A DNA stretch of 49,446 nt from Sphaerisporangium sp. (GCA_025964675.1 JAOPYI010000119.1:1-49446), one strand, 5' to 3'; positions 34,290 to 44,330 are shown, counted from the stretch's first letter. Notes: generated by a model from the sequence alone, not told the origin. Numbers and translations: made by a program.

Positions 34290-34469
34290 GTGGCCGTCCC
34301 GAAGCGGAAAATGTCGCGGAGCAACACCCGCTCCCGCCGCGCGCAGTGGAAGACCGCCGCGCCGTCGCTCGTTAGCTGTAACCAGTGCCGCTCGCCGAAG
34401 CTGCCCCACGTGGTATGCCCGACCTGCGGCACCTACAACCGCCGTCAGGTCATCGAGCCGTCGGCCTGA
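34290..34469 (+). CDS. rpmF: 50S ribosomal protein L32
   Basis: A 59-residue L32: [21 protein letters not shown], with a zinc ribbon at Cys30/Cys33 and Cys43/Cys46 (C-plus form). The GTG at 34290 has AGGAGGG 5 nt upstream, inside the end of yceD. An in-frame ATG at 34272 would add six non-family residues and is rejected. Confidence 0.96.
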   Translation: MAVPKRKMSRSNTRSRRAQWKTAAPSLVSCNQCRSPKLPHVVCPTCGTYNRRQVIEPSA

Positions 34470-34492
34470 TCACGCCCGCGGTGGCCGGTGAT

Positions 34493-34519
34493 CCGGTCGG
34501 ATGCCTCACATCCGGCCGG
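34493..34519 (+). terminator. Hairpin after rpmF
   Basis: 11-bp stem (CCGGTCGGATG, 34493-34503, with 34509-34519; one G-U), 5-nt loop, no T-run. The rest of the 233-bp gap before rnc has no gene. Confidence 0.55.
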
Positions 34520-34702
34520 GACGTCCGTCCACCGTCGAAGGCGTGCGGTGGCGGTTCGCCCGCGGCCGTGGTGGGCGCCGGGGTTGCCGCAATCTCCCGG
34601 CGTCCACCACGTTTTCGGGCATTTCCCGCGTTCCATCCGCCATCGCGACCATGGTCGTGACGTGCTGCGTGACGGCCGGAGATTCCCGTCCGAGGAGGAG
34701 AC

Positions 34703-35449
34703 GTGGCCGCAGGTGGAAAGCCGGTTGCCGTAGAGATCGCGAGAGACGAGCTTGAGCGCGTGCTCGCCGTCCGTCTGGAAGACGCGCTTCTGGAGCGGGC
34801 GCTGACGCACCGTTCGTACGCCTACGAGAACGGCGGCCTGCCCACCAACGAGCGCCTGGAGTTCCTGGGCGACTCGGTGCTGGGCCTGGTGGTCACCGAC
34901 ACGCTGTTCCGGGGCCATCCCGACCTCCCGGAGGGCCAGCTCGCCAAGCTCCGGGCAGCGGTGGTCAACATGCGCGCCCTCGCCGACGTGGCGCGCGCCC
35001 TCGACCTCGGCCGCTTCACCCGGCTGGGCCGCGGCGAGGACGGCACGGGAGGCCGTGACAAGTCCTCGATCCTCGCCGACACCCTGGAGGCGCTCATCGG
35101 CGCCGTCTACGTCGACAAGGGGCTCGACGAGGCCTTCCGCGTGGTGCACGTGCTGTTCGACCCGCTGATCAAGCACTCGGCCTCGCTCGGGGCGGGTCTC
35201 GACTGGAAGACCTCGCTACAGGAGCTGACGGCCTCCGAGATGCTCGGCGTCCCCGAATACCTCGTGAACGAGAGCGGGCCCGACCACGCCAAGTCGTTCA
35301 CCGCGGTCGTCCGGGTCGGCGGGCAGGAGTACGGCTCGGGCGCCGGGCGCAGCAAGAAGGAAGCCGAGCAGCAGGCCGCGGAGGCCGCGTGGACCGCGAT
35401 CCGTGCCCGTAGCGACGCTCAGGCGAAGCTGGAGAAGGCGGCCACTTAG
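34703..35449 (+). CDS. rnc: Ribonuclease III
   Basis: A 248-residue double-strand RNA endonuclease that processes rRNA and regulates mRNAs. The catalytic domain has [18 protein letters not shown] (RNase III signature, near residues 49-66) and [15 protein letters not shown] with the second acidic site. A double-stranded RNA-binding domain covers about 165-238 ([34 protein letters not shown]). The GTG at 34703 follows GAGGAGGAG. mutM begins 3 bp after the stop, so the genes form an operon. Confidence 0.96.
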   Translation: MAAGGKPVAVEIARDELERVLAVRLEDALLERALTHRSYAYENGGLPTNERLEFLGDSVLGLVVTDTLFRGHPDLPEGQLAKLRAAVVNMRALADVARALDLGRFTRLGRGEDGTGGRDKSSILADTLEALIGAVYVDKGLDEAFRVVHVLFDPLIKHSASLGAGLDWKTSLQELTASEMLGVPEYLVNESGPDHAKSFTAVVRVGGQEYGSGAGRSKKEAEQQAAEAAWTAIRARSDAQAKLEKAAT

Positions 35450-35452
35450 CCC

Positions 35453-36331
35453 ATGCCGGAGTTGCCCGAAGTCGAGGTGGTGCGGCGCGGGCTCTCGCGC
35501 TGGGTGGCCGGACGTACGATCACCCATGCAGAGGTCCTGCACCCCCGTGCGATCCGCAGGCACGTTCCCGGAGCCGCCGAGTTCGCCGGCAGGCTGGCCG
35601 GGCGCACGCTGGTCTCCGCGGACCGCCGGGGCAAATATCTCTGGATGCCCCTCGGCGACCCCGGTGGTCCCGTGAACGGTGACTCCGAGGCCCTGCTGGC
35701 GCATCTGGGGATGAGCGGCCAGCTCCTGGTCGTCGAGCCGGGCTCGCCGATCGAGAAGCATCTGCGGGTGCGGCTGGCCTTCGATGACGGCGGCCCCGAG
35801 CTGCGGTTCGTCGACCAGCGCACCTTCGGCCACCTGCTGGTCGCCCCTCTCGTGCCCCTGGGGCGTCCCGTGCCGGAGCCGATCGCGCACATCGCGGCCG
35901 ACCCGCTCGAAGAGGCGTTCGACGACGACGCGTTCGCGCTGCGGCTCGGTGCCAGGCAGACCGAGATCAAGCGGGCGCTCCTCGACCAGTCGCTGATCAG
36001 CGGTGTCGGCAACATCTACGCCGATGAGGCGCTGTGGCGGGCGCGGCTGCACGGAGGGACGCCGACCCGCGCGCTGAGCAGGCGGAAGGTCGGCGAGTTG
36101 CTGGCGGCGGTGCGCGAGGTGATGGGCGACGCGCTCGGCCAGGGCGGCACCTCCTTCGATAGCCTGTACGTCAACGTGAACGGTGAGAGTGGCTACTTCG
36201 ACCGGTCACTCAATGTGTACGGCAGGCGAGGCGAGCCGTGCGCGCGCTGCGGCGGGCCCGTCCTGCGGGAGGCGTTCATGAACAGGTCTTCCTACAGCTG
36301 CCCGCGCTGTCAACCCCGGGTGGGCGCATGA
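35453..36331 (+). CDS. mutM: Formamidopyrimidine-DNA glycosylase
   Basis: A 292-residue base-excision repair enzyme removing 8-oxoguanine and ring-opened purines. [14 protein letters not shown] supplies the catalytic N-terminal Pro2 and Glu3. [19 protein letters not shown] is the helix-two-turn-helix, and the zinc finger uses Cys263, Cys266, Cys283 and Cys286. It sits 3 bp after rnc and overlaps the acylphosphatase start by ATGA. Confidence 0.96.
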   Translation: MPELPEVEVVRRGLSRWVAGRTITHAEVLHPRAIRRHVPGAAEFAGRLAGRTLVSADRRGKYLWMPLGDPGGPVNGDSEALLAHLGMSGQLLVVEPGSPIEKHLRVRLAFDDGGPELRFVDQRTFGHLLVAPLVPLGRPVPEPIAHIAADPLEEAFDDDAFALRLGARQTEIKRALLDQSLISGVGNIYADEALWRARLHGGTPTRALSRRKVGELLAAVREVMGDALGQGGTSFDSLYVNVNGESGYFDRSLNVYGRRGEPCARCGGPVLREAFMNRSSYSCPRCQPRVGA

Positions 36332-36627
36332 CCGAGGGGCCGCACGCGAGCGTGAGTGATGTTCGTCTCAACGCGTGGGTGCGCGGCCGGGTCCAGGGAG
36401 TGGGTTTCCGCTGGTGGACGAGAGCTCGCGCACTTGAGCTCGGTCTGGTCGGATCGGCCTCCAATCTCGCCGATGGCAGGGTCGAGGTCGTCGCAGAAGG
36501 CCCCCGTGAGTCTTGTGAGAAGCTTCTCGCGCAGCTCAGGGGTGGTGAGACTCCGGGGCGGGTAGATGCAGTGATGGAGCGCTGGGCACCGGTTCGCGGT
36601 GGTTTTGGTGGATTTGTGGAGCGGTAG
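36328..36627 (+). CDS. acyP: Acylphosphatase
   Basis: 99 residues. [19 protein letters not shown] carries the catalytic Arg28, and [17 protein letters not shown] the catalytic Asn46. It hydrolyses acyl phosphates; the in vivo substrate is unclear. ATG 36328 overlaps the mutM stop (ATGA). The frame is open further up inside mutM, but the family begins here. The last gene of the rnc-mutM-acyP operon. Confidence 0.95.
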   Translation: MTEGPHASVSDVRLNAWVRGRVQGVGFRWWTRARALELGLVGSASNLADGRVEVVAEGPRESCEKLLAQLRGGETPGRVDAVMERWAPVRGGFGGFVER

Positions 36628-36815
36628 GCGCTTCCCTTAAACCCCTAAATGCGGTACATTTACATGTCGGGAGTGCCCATTGGTGCATTCATGGGGAGCG
36701 TTCAACTTGACCGCCTCCATTGCCGGTGCGACTCTTGATAGGAAACACGCGCACCCCTCCCGCGGCAAGAAGTGCGCGAACCAGTTTGGTCACTCAGCGT
36801 GGAGGACCCTTAACC

Positions 36816-37010
36816 ATGGCGAAGGCTCTACTCGGCCACGTCGGCGGTCTCGACCCTCGAATGGTCTCGGAAATGCGCCGTCTCCAGCAGCGAATCCGGG
36901 ACCTGGAGGCAGAGCTCACAAGGCTCCAGGCCCAGAACGACGCTCTCGCGGCGCAGTCGCGGGATGAAGCGTTCTCGCGTCTGCAGGATCGCGAGCCGGC
37001 CCTCACCTGA
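36816..37010 (+). CDS. Small coiled-coil protein of unknown function
   Basis: 64 residues: MAKALLGHVGGLDPRMVSEMRRLQQRIRDLEAELTRLQAQNDAL. A short N-terminal segment is followed by a heptad-rich helix (about 17-46), a likely coiled coil. It resembles a small protein found upstream of smc in other actinobacteria; its role is unknown. GGAGG lies 10 nt before ATG 36816. The open frame reaches back to 36720 but without a family-like sequence. The 188-bp gap upstream has AT-rich patches (AAATGCGGTACATTTACATG, 36647-36666) and a TTGACC at 36707 that may be a promoter. A terminator follows. Confidence 0.78.
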   Translation: MAKALLGHVGGLDPRMVSEMRRLQQRIRDLEAELTRLQAQNDALAAQSRDEAFSRLQDREPALT

Positions 37011-37039
37011 GAGGTTCGGTACGGCGCAACACACTGTCA

Positions 37040-37069
37040 GGGACGCCCCGCAAAGGCGTCCCTTGTCAT
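37040..37069 (+). terminator. Hairpin terminator after the coiled-coil gene
   Basis: 8-bp stem GGGACGCC (37040-37047) with 37055-37062, 7-nt loop, then TTGTCATTT. Confidence 0.75.
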
Positions 37070-37248
37070 TTCCCGGTCTCTCAGGGCGGTCGCCCCGCCC
37101 CTGAAGCCTTCGAGCCGGGCGTCAAACGCTTTCCTGGCCGAGCAATCGCGGCAACCGCACTGGAAGCGCCCTGAGCCGGTAGTCTGCCCGCAGGGATCGT
37201 CCAGAGGCCTGTCCGGCGATCCCGGAGCCGACGGGGAGGGCCGCGCGG

Positions 37249-40200
37249 GTGTATCTCAAGAACCTCACGCTGCGCGGCTTCAAGTCCTTCGCGTCGGCCA
37301 CCGCCCTCCGCTTCGAGCCCGGCATCACGTGCGTGGTCGGTCCGAACGGCTCGGGAAAGTCCAACGTCGTCGACGCCCTCGCCTGGGTCATGGGCGAGCA
37401 CAGCGCCAAGTCCCTGCGCGGCGGCAAGATGGAGGACGTCATCTTCGCCGGCACCTCCTCAAGGCCGCCTCTCGGGCGTGCCGAGGTGACGCTGACCATC
37501 GACAACACCGACGGCGCGCTCCCGATCGACTACACCGAGGTCACGATCAGCCGGTTGATGTTCCGGTCGGGCCAGAGCGAGTACGCCATCAACGGCGACA
37601 CCTGCCGGCTTCTGGACATCCAGGATCTTCTCTCCGACTCCGGCATCGGCCGCGAGATGCACGTGATCGTGGGCCAGGGCCAGCTCGACACCGTGCTCCA
37701 CGCCGGCCCCGAGGAGCGCAGGGCCTTCATCGAGGAGGCGGCGGGCGTCCTGAAGCACCGCAAGCGCAAGGAGAAGGCGCTCCGGAAGCTCGACGCCATG
37801 CAGGCCAACCTCACCCGCGTCCAGGACCTCGCGAACGAGCTGCGCCGCCAGCTCAAGCCGCTCGGCCGCCAGGCCGAGATCGCCAGGAAGGCCGCCGTCA
37901 TCCAGGCCGACCAGCGCGACGCGCGGCTGCGCCTGCTCTCCGACGACGTCGTACGGCTGCGCACGCACCTCGAGCGGGAGGCTGCGGACGAGACCACGGT
38001 GCGCGCCCGTCGCGCGCAGGTCGAGGCCGAGCTGGAGCAGGGCCAGACGCGTGAGGCGGAGCTCGAGGCGGCCGAGGGCGCCGCCCAGCCCCGTCTGACA
38101 GGCGCGCAGGAGACCTTCTACCGTCTGGCGGCCCTGAAAGAACGGCTGCACAGCGTCGAGACCCTGGCCGGTGAGCGCCACCGCCACGCCCTCGAGGCCG
38201 CCTCGATCGAGCGGCGCGGGCGCGACCCCGAGGACTACGAGCGCGAGGCCGCCGAGATCCGCGAGCGCGAGGAAGCGCTCAAGATCGAGCTGGAGCAGAC
38301 CGAGGAGATCCTGGAGCAGGCCGTCTGGCGCCGTACGGAGACCGAGAGCGCGCTCGCCACCGAGGAGAGGCGCCTCGCCGCGGCGGCGAGGGCCGCAGCC
38401 GACCGGCGCGAGAGCCTGGCCAGGCTGAGGGGCGAGGTGGCGGCCGTGCGCGGCCGTGCCCGGGCGGCCGAGGAGGAGATCGGGCGCCTCACGAGGGCTC
38501 TTTCCGAGGCCCGGCAGCGCAGCGAGCGGGCGCGGGAGGATCACGACGCCCAGGAGCTGAGCGAGCCCGCGGCCGATCCCGGGCTCGCCGAGGATCTGGC
38601 GCGGGCGCAGGATGGCGTCGACCAGGCCAAGGCCGCGGTCGAGGAGGCCCGGGCCGCCGTGGAGCAGGCCAAGGCGGCCGTCGAGGGCCCGAGGAGGGCC
38701 CTCGACGAGGCGCGGTCGGCCGTGGGCACGGCTCGGGCCGCCGACCAGGAGGCGCAGCGGGCGGTCGCCGCGCTGGAGGCCAGGCGGGACGCCCTGGAGA
38801 TGGGCCTGTCCCAAGGCGCGGACGGCGGTGCGGCGCTTCTCGCGGCGGGCCTGTCCGGGGTGCTCGGGCCGCTCGCCACGATGATGACCGTCCAGGCGGG
38901 GGCCGAGGTCGCCGTCGCCGCCGTGCTCGGCACCGCCGCGGAGGCCGTGGCCGTGGAGTCGCTGTCCACCGTCGTCGACGCGGTCGAGCTGCTGCGGGCA
39001 GAGGAGGCCGGACGGGCGGGGCTGGTAGTCGCGTCCGACGCCGCCGTCGCCAGGCCCGACCCGGTCGACGGCGCCCCGTGGGTCTCCGACCTCGTGGTGG
39101 TGTCCGACGCGTTTCGCCCAGCCGTGGAGAGCCTGCTGTCCGGCGTGGTCGTGGTGGAGGACGTCCCGGGCGGCAGGAAGCTCGTGGAGCAGCGTCCCGA
39201 CCTGCGGGCGGTCACCTGGGCGGGCGACCTGATCGGTGCCTACTACGCGCACGGCGGGTCCGGCGGCGGCACGTCGGTGCTCCAGGTGCGTACGGCCCTC
39301 GACCAGGCCATCGCCGGCCTCTCGGAGGCGCGCGCCCTCGCCGAGCGCACCGCCGTCACGCTGGACGAGGCCACCGACGCCGAGCGTGCCGCCCAGCACG
39401 CCGTCGAGGCCGCCCAGACCTGGGCCAATCAGGCCCAGACGGGCGTCAACACCGCCCAGGTGGGGGTGAACGCCGCGCAGGGCGTGCTCGACCGTGTGCG
39501 CGGCAGGCAGCGTGAGGCCGACCAGCTGGTCGCCGTCGCGGCCAGGCGGCTGGCACAGCTCGACGCGGCGGCGAAGGCCGCCGGAGACGAGTGCGACCGG
39601 CTGGCGAAGAACGTCGCCGCCGCCGAGGAGGCGCGCGACCGCGACCTGGCCGGAGTGGTGGAGCTTGAGGAGCGCCTGGCCGAGGCGGAGTACGCCGACG
39701 AGCTGGAGGCCGAGCCCACCACCGAGACGCGTGACGAGCTCGCCAGTGCCTGCTCGGTGACGCGGCAGGCCGAGATGGAGGCCCGCCTGTCCGTCCGTAC
39801 GGCCGAGGAGCGGGTCAAGGGCATCGCGGGCCGCGCCGACCAGCTCACGCGGGCCGCGAGGCGCGAGCGGGAGGAGCGGGCCGGCGCCGCCGCGCTGCGG
39901 GAGCGGCGCCGCGCGCAGGCCCAGGTGGCCGAGGCTGTCGTCCACGGCGCGGGGCGCGCGCTCGGGGTGCTGGAGGCGTCCCTGGCCCTGGCGGCCCAGG
40001 AGCGCGACGAGGCCGAGCGGGCGCGCGGTGAGATCGACGCCGAGCTCAAGGCCGTACGGGTGCGCGTCCGCGAGCTGTCGGGCGAGCTCGACAAGCTGGT
40101 CAACCGCGTCCACGGCAACGAGGTGGCCCGCACAGAGCAGCGGCTGCGCCTGGAGCAGATGGAGACCCGGGCCATGGAGGAGTACGGCGTCGAGATGGAC

Positions 40201-40929
40201 GCCCTGATCTCGGAGTACGGCCCCGAGCAGCTCGTGCCCATCGCGGACGGCGAGATGGTGCCGTACGTCCGCGAGGAGCAGGAGAAGCGGGCCAGGATCG
40301 CCGAGAGGCAGATGGCCCAGCTCGGCAAGGTCAACCCGCTGGCGCTGGAGGAGTTCGCGGCGCTGGAGGAGCGCCACACCTTCCTGAACTCCCAGCTCGA
40401 GGATCTCAGGAAGACCCGGCGCGACCTGCTGACGGTGGTCAAGGAGGTCGACGAGCGGGTGGAGCAGGTCTTCACGGCCGCCTACGAGGACGTCGCGCGC
40501 GAGTTCGAGACGATCTTCACCCGGGTCTTCCCCGGTGGAGAGGGGCGCCTGCTGCTGACCGACCCCTCCGACATGCTCACCACGGGGGTCGACGTCGAGG
40601 CCAGGCCGCCGGGCAAGAAGGTCAAGCGCCTGTCCCTGCTGTCCGGCGGGGAGCGCTCGCTGACCGCCGTGGCGTTCCTCATCTCGATCTTCAAGGCCCG
40701 GCCGTCGCCGTTCTACGTCATGGACGAGGTCGAGGCCGCGCTGGACGACACGAACACGCAGCGGCTGCTCACGCTCTTCGAGGAACTGCGCCAGAGCTCC
40801 CAGCTCATCGTGATCACCCACCAGAAGCGCACGATGGAGATCGCCGACGCGCTGTACGGCGTCAGCATGCGGGGTGACGGCGTCACCCAGGTCGTCAGCC
40901 AGCGCCTCCGTGAACGCGAGACCGCCTGA
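37249..40929 (+). CDS. smc: Chromosome segregation protein SMC
   Basis: A 1226-residue condensin subunit. Head N-half: FKSFASATALRFEPGITCVVGPNGSGKSN, with Walker A at 31-38. Two long coiled coils (about 170-510 and 680-1040) flank a hinge (about 530-670, LSGVLGPLATMMTV to GGSGGGTSVLQV). Head C-half: signature LSLLSGGERSL near 1129-1139 and Walker B FYVMDEVEAALDD. Part of the second coil (about 715-745, NQAQTGVNTAQVGVNAAQG) is a run of short Ala/Gln/Val repeats. SMC with ScpA/ScpB compacts and segregates chromosomes. The GTG at 37249 has GGGGAGGG about 10 nt upstream. Its 186-bp upstream gap shows no other gene. Confidence 0.96.
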   Translation: MYLKNLTLRGFKSFASATALRFEPGITCVVGPNGSGKSNVVDALAWVMGEHSAKSLRGGKMEDVIFAGTSSRPPLGRAEVTLTIDNTDGALPIDYTEVTISRLMFRSGQSEYAINGDTCRLLDIQDLLSDSGIGREMHVIVGQGQLDTVLHAGPEERRAFIEEAAGVLKHRKRKEKALRKLDAMQANLTRVQDLANELRRQLKPLGRQAEIARKAAVIQADQRDARLRLLSDDVVRLRTHLEREAADETTVRARRAQVEAELEQGQTREAELEAAEGAAQPRLTGAQETFYRLAALKERLHSVETLAGERHRHALEAASIERRGRDPEDYEREAAEIREREEALKIELEQTEEILEQAVWRRTETESALATEERRLAAAARAAADRRESLARLRGEVAAVRGRARAAEEEIGRLTRALSEARQRSERAREDHDAQELSEPAADPGLAEDLARAQDGVDQAKAAVEEARAAVEQAKAAVEGPRRALDEARSAVGTARAADQEAQRAVAALEARRDALEMGLSQGADGGAALLAAGLSGVLGPLATMMTVQAGAEVAVAAVLGTAAEAVAVESLSTVVDAVELLRAEEAGRAGLVVASDAAVARPDPVDGAPWVSDLVVVSDAFRPAVESLLSGVVVVEDVPGGRKLVEQRPDLRAVTWAGDLIGAYYAHGGSGGGTSVLQVRTALDQAIAGLSEARALAERTAVTLDEATDAERAAQHAVEAAQTWANQAQTGVNTAQVGVNAAQGVLDRVRGRQREADQLVAVAARRLAQLDAAAKAAGDECDRLAKNVAAAEEARDRDLAGVVELEERLAEAEYADELEAEPTTETRDELASACSVTRQAEMEARLSVRTAEERVKGIAGRADQLTRAARREREERAGAAALRERRRAQAQVAEAVVHGAGRALGVLEASLALAAQERDEAERARGEIDAELKAVRVRVRELSGELDKLVNRVHGNEVARTEQRLRLEQMETRAMEEYGVEMDALISEYGPEQLVPIADGEMVPYVREEQEKRARIAERQMAQLGKVNPLALEEFAALEERHTFLNSQLEDLRKTRRDLLTVVKEVDERVEQVFTAAYEDVAREFETIFTRVFPGGEGRLLLTDPSDMLTTGVDVEARPPGKKVKRLSLLSGGERSLTAVAFLISIFKARPSPFYVMDEVEAALDDTNTQRLLTLFEELRQSSQLIVITHQKRTMEIADALYGVSMRGDGVTQVVSQRLRERETA

Positions 40930-41147
40930 CACACCGGCTATCCGCTGTCTTCGTGGATACACCTCTGTCGTGACACCGCGGTTGCGGGGGATCGGTCGGT
41001 TGGCCGGTGACCGGGTCTGCCGGGCTGCTGGATGGCGGTGGTCGTGAGTTCCGACTGGGTGATAATTCCGGAAATGTCGGTATAACCGGCGCGGCGTGGG
41101 CGGGCCCGGGCGTGAGCACGGGCGCTCGTCTGGAAAACTGACATCTT

Positions 41148-42329
41148 GTGGATGGGTACCTCGGCGTCATCGTGATCGTCATCCTCGTCGCGTTGCTCGC
41201 GGCGGGCGGCATGTTCCTGCTCTTCAGGCCCAGGGAGAGGCACGCTCCACCGGTCAAGGCTCCGGAAGCGCCGGCGCTTCCGGAGCAGAAGCAGGCCCCG
41301 GCCACCGGCGTCGTCGAGGACGACGCCGCCACCACCACGGTCCCGCCGCCCGCCAGGCCGGTCGAGCCCGTGGCCCCCGTGGTGGTCCCCGAGATCGAGA
41401 TCCCGCCGCCCTCCGCCGGCCGCATGGTGCGGCTGCGGGCCCGGCTGGCCCGCTCGCAGAGCCAGCTCGGCAAGGGGCTGCTGGAGCTTCTCTCCCGCGA
41501 CCGCCTGGACGACGACGCCTGGGACGAGATCGAGGACACGCTGATCACCGCCGACGTGGGCGTCGCGCCCACCCGCGCGATGGTCGAGGAGCTCCGCACC
41601 AAGGTCAAGGTGCTCGGCTCGCGTGGCCACGATGAGGTGCGCGCCCTGCTCCGCGAGCAGTTGCTCACCCAGATCGGTGGCGACATGGACCGCACGCTGC
41701 ACACCGCGCCCCACGGTGAGCGTCCCGCCGTCGTGCTCATCGTCGGCGTCAACGGCACCGGCAAGACCACGACCACGGGCAAGCTCGCCCGGGCTCTCAT
41801 CGGCGACGGCCGCAAGGTCCTCCTGGGCGCGGCCGACACCTTCCGCGCCGCCGCCGCCGACCAGCTCCAGACCTGGGGCGAGCGCGTCGGCGCCGAGGTG
41901 GTGCGCAAGGACGAGGGCGCCGACCCGGCGTCCGTGGCCTTCGACGCCGTGACCAAGGGCATCGAGGACAAGGTCGACACCGTCATCGTCGACACCGCCG
42001 GCCGCCTCCACACCAAGACCGGCCTGATGGACGAGCTGGGCAAGGTCAAGAGGGTCATCGAGAAGAAGGCCACGGTCGACGAGGTCCTGCTCGTGCTCGA
42101 CGCCACCACCGGTCAGAACGGCCTGCGGCAGGCCCAGGTGTTCGCCGAGGTGGTGAACGTCACCGGCATCGTCCTCACCAAGCTCGACGGCACGGCCAAG
42201 GGCGGCATCGTGATCTCGGTCCAGCGCGAGCTGGGCGTCCCGGTCAAGCTCGTGGGGCTCGGCGAGGGTCCCGACGACCTGGCCCCGTTCGACGCCGAGG
42301 TGTTCATCGACGCCATCCTCGGCCCGTGA
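41148..42329 (+). CDS. ftsY: Signal recognition particle receptor FtsY
   Basis: 393 residues. An N-terminal TM helix (about 4-27, LGVIVIVILVALLAAGGMFLLF) as in other actinobacterial FtsY is followed by a Pro/Ala-rich linker (30-85), then the N domain and GTPase G domain: GVNGTGKTTTTGKLAR (G1, about 199), DTAGRLHTK (G3) and TKLDGTAKGG (G4). It binds the SRP and docks ribosomes making membrane proteins at the translocon. The start is GTG 41148, with no clear ribosome site. The 218-bp gap after smc includes an AT-rich patch (TGATAATTCCGGAAATG, near 41061) that may hold the promoter. It ends 35 bp from the convergent cds1-like gene. Confidence 0.95.
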   Translation: MDGYLGVIVIVILVALLAAGGMFLLFRPRERHAPPVKAPEAPALPEQKQAPATGVVEDDAATTTVPPPARPVEPVAPVVVPEIEIPPPSAGRMVRLRARLARSQSQLGKGLLELLSRDRLDDDAWDEIEDTLITADVGVAPTRAMVEELRTKVKVLGSRGHDEVRALLREQLLTQIGGDMDRTLHTAPHGERPAVVLIVGVNGTGKTTTTGKLARALIGDGRKVLLGAADTFRAAAADQLQTWGERVGAEVVRKDEGADPASVAFDAVTKGIEDKVDTVIVDTAGRLHTKTGLMDELGKVKRVIEKKATVDEVLLVLDATTGQNGLRQAQVFAEVVNVTGIVLTKLDGTAKGGIVISVQRELGVPVKLVGLGEGPDDLAPFDAEVFIDAILGP

Positions 42330-42364
42330 CCTGACCTCCACGCCCGGTCACCGCGCAGCGCGCG

Positions 42365-43438
42365 TCAGGTCGTGAGGAAGGCGCGGAGCTCGCGGAGCGG
42401 CGGGTCGATGTCGATGCCCCGCTCGGCGAGCCAGCCGTCGTCGTCGTACGTGCAGCGGTAGCGCTCGCCGCCGTCGCAGATCAGGGTCACCACGCTGCCC
42501 TTCTCTCCGCTCTCGCGCATCTCCTTGATGATCTGTACGGCCGCCGCGACGTTCGTCCCGGTGGAACCGCCGACATGGCGGCCGGTGACCTCTCTCACCC
42601 AGCGCATGGCGGCGATCGAGGCGGCGTCCGGCACCTGGATCATGCGGTCGATCACCGTGGGCAGGAACGACGGCTCCACCCGGGGCCGGCCGATCCCCTC
42701 GATCCGGGAGCCGGAGGCGGTCGTGCCGGGGTCGCCCTCGACCCACGACGGGTAGAACGCCGACCCGTCCGGGTCCACCACGGCGAGGCGCGTCCGGTGG
42801 CGGCGGTAGCGGATGTAGCGGCCGATGGTGGCCGAGGTGCCCCCCGTGCCGGCACCCACGATGATCCAGGCCGGTTCCGGGTGCCGTTCCAGGGACATCT
42901 GCTGGTAGATGCTCTCGGCGATGTTGTTGTTGCCCCGCCAGTCCGTGGCGCGCTCGGCGTAGGTGAACTGGTCCATGAAGTGGCCGCCGGAGTCCTCGGC
43001 CAGGCGGCGGGACTCCTCGTAGATCGCCCCGGGGTCGTCGACGAGCCTGCACTTGCCGCCGTAGAACTCGATGAGCGCGATCTTCTCCGGCGACGTCGAC
43101 GCGGGCATCACCGCGACGAACGGCAGGCCGAGCATGCGGGAGAAGTATGCCTCGCTGACCGCTGTGGAGCCGCTGGAGGCCTCGACGACGGTCGTGGAGG
43201 GGCCGATCCAGCCGTTGGCCAGGCCGTACAGGAAGAGGGAACGGGCGAGGCGGTGCTTGAGCGACCCGGTGGGATGGACCGACTCGTCCTTGAGATAGAG
43301 TTCGACGCCCCAGTGCGGCGGGAGCGGGAACACGTGCAGGTGGGTGTCGCAGCTACGGTTGGCGTCCGCCTCCACCGTGCGGATCGCCTCGGCGGCCCAC
43401 TCGCGGGTTGTCGGATCATGCCTGTCCACGTACTTCAT
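42365..43438 (-). CDS. cds1: PLP-dependent cysteine synthase-fold protein, Cds1-type L-cysteine desulfhydrase
   Basis: A 357-residue fold-type II PLP enzyme. [29 protein letters not shown] and [23 protein letters not shown] (Lys binds PLP) closely follow mycobacterial Cds1, which releases H2S, pyruvate and ammonia from cysteine. [28 protein letters not shown] and [14 protein letters not shown] are the PLP-phosphate loops. A role in cysteine breakdown and redox balance is thus likely; a synthase role is less so. The ATG at 43438 has TAGCGT 6 nt upstream and no ribosome site. It is divergent from an ECF sigma factor gene. Confidence 0.88.
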   Translation of the reverse strand: MKYVDRHDPTTREWAAEAIRTVEADANRSCDTHLHVFPLPPHWGVELYLKDESVHPTGSLKHRLARSLFLYGLANGWIGPSTTVVEASSGSTAVSEAYFSRMLGLPFVAVMPASTSPEKIALIEFYGGKCRLVDDPGAIYEESRRLAEDSGGHFMDQFTYAERATDWRGNNNIAESIYQQMSLERHPEPAWIIVGAGTGGTSATIGRYIRYRRHRTRLAVVDPDGSAFYPSWVEGDPGTTASGSRIEGIGRPRVEPSFLPTVIDRMIQVPDAASIAAMRWVREVTGRHVGGSTGTNVAAAVQIIKEMRESGEKGSVVTLICDGGERYRCTYDDDGWLAERGIDIDPPLRELRAFLTT

Positions 43439-43450
43439 GGACCAACGCTA
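43439..43450 (-). promoter_or_regulatory. Leaderless-type -10 box for the cds1-like gene
   Basis: On the minus strand TAGCGT (43450-43445), 6 nt, then ATG at 43438. Confidence 0.5.
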
Positions 43451-43512
43451 TCGGGTGTCCGATCTATGTGACCCTTACCACACTTTCTCACCTTTTGGGT
43501 GTTGTCTGTTAC

Positions 43513-43518
43513 TATAAT
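43513..43518 (+). promoter_or_regulatory. Consensus -10 box upstream of the sigma factor gene
   Basis: A perfect TATAAT in an AT-rich stretch (43470-43520), oriented toward the sigma gene but about 200 nt before its start codon. No matching -35 hexamer at 17 nt; a long leader is implied. Confidence 0.5.
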
Positions 43519-43524
43519 GAGACT

Positions 43525-43719
43525 TGTCCGGCCCCAGGTGTGAAGTAGCCACTCCGGGCCAATCGCTTGCAGACCCTCCTGACCAGCTAAAACCCTTAAC
43601 GTCACCCTTATAGGTGAACCGCGAGCATGTGGTCAGCCGTCAGACGCAGTAAAGCGGTTACCGAACCTGCATGGGTTCATGCCGGATGGGTAACGGGGGA
43701 GCAGGCATGAGGGGATGAG
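43525..43719 (+). promoter_or_regulatory. Structured 5' leader of the sigma factor gene
   Basis: About 195 nt with no gene. Near its end, GTTACC (43657) can pair with GGTAAC (43689), enclosing GAACC (43663) with GGTTC (43674). GCATG (43669) with CATGC (43678) is a competing hairpin, and TCATGCC (43677) can pair with GGCATGA (43704), next to the ribosome site. The pairings exclude one another, as in a regulatory switch. No known riboswitch class was matched with confidence. Confidence 0.4.
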
Positions 43720-44316
43720 ATGATCTCGATGACCGAACAGCAGCGGCAGGCATGGTTCGAGCGCGATGTCATGCCCGTGACGAACCAGCTCTACGCGTCT
43801 GCCATGCGGCTCACACGCAACACCGCCGACGCCGAAGACCTGGTGCAGGAGACCGTCGCCAAGGCGTTCACCTCCTACCACCAGTTCCGCCCGGGTACCA
43901 ACCTGAAGGCGTGGCTCCACCGCATCCTCACCAACAACTTCATCAACGACTACCGCAAGCAGCAGCGGTCGCCGAAGCTGTCGGCCGCCGAGGACATCGA
44001 GGACTGGCAGCTCGCCGCCGCCGAGTCCCACATGTCCACGGGCCTGCGCTCCGCCGAGACCGAGGCGCTCGAGCAGCTTCCCGACAGTGTCGTGATGAAC
44101 GCCCTGCGGTCCCTGCCTGAGGATTTCCGGGTGGCGGTGTATCTCGCGGACATCGAGGGTTTCGCGTACAAGGAAATCGCCGAGCGCATGGGCACGCCGA
44201 TCGGAACGGTCATGTCCCGCCTGCACCGGGGCCGCCGCCAGTTGCGGACGATGCTCGAGGGCTACGCCCACGAAGAGGGAGCCCTGCGCGTGTCCCCGCA
44301 GTTCCAGGCGGCCTGA
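43720..44316 (+). CDS. ECF sigma factor, SigR/SigH-like
   Basis: A 198-residue group 4 sigma factor. Region 2 (about 14-85): [55 protein letters not shown]. Region 4 (about 135-188): [45 protein letters not shown]. The match to Streptomyces SigR (thiol-oxidative stress) is strong across the whole length, including the linker [23 protein letters not shown]. SigR is normally followed by its zinc anti-sigma RsrA; here no such gene follows, and a terminator comes directly after. ATG 43720 has GGGGA close by; ATG 43729 is an alternative. Confidence 0.93.
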   Translation: MISMTEQQRQAWFERDVMPVTNQLYASAMRLTRNTADAEDLVQETVAKAFTSYHQFRPGTNLKAWLHRILTNNFINDYRKQQRSPKLSAAEDIEDWQLAAAESHMSTGLRSAETEALEQLPDSVVMNALRSLPEDFRVAVYLADIEGFAYKEIAERMGTPIGTVMSRLHRGRRQLRTMLEGYAHEEGALRVSPQFQAA

Positions 44317-44330
44317 CACCGCCGATGTGA

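Noticed and set aside
37459-40962. A 1167-codon open frame antisense to smc
   Set aside because: It is a by-product of extreme third-position GC; its sequence is low-complexity Gly/Leu/Arg/Ala-rich and resembles no protein, while the smc frame has all family motifs.
43525-43719. The sigma leader as a c-di-AMP (ydaO) or other known riboswitch
   Set aside because: Some short pieces look similar (GGGTAACGGGGGAG) but the full conserved core and pairing could not be laid out.
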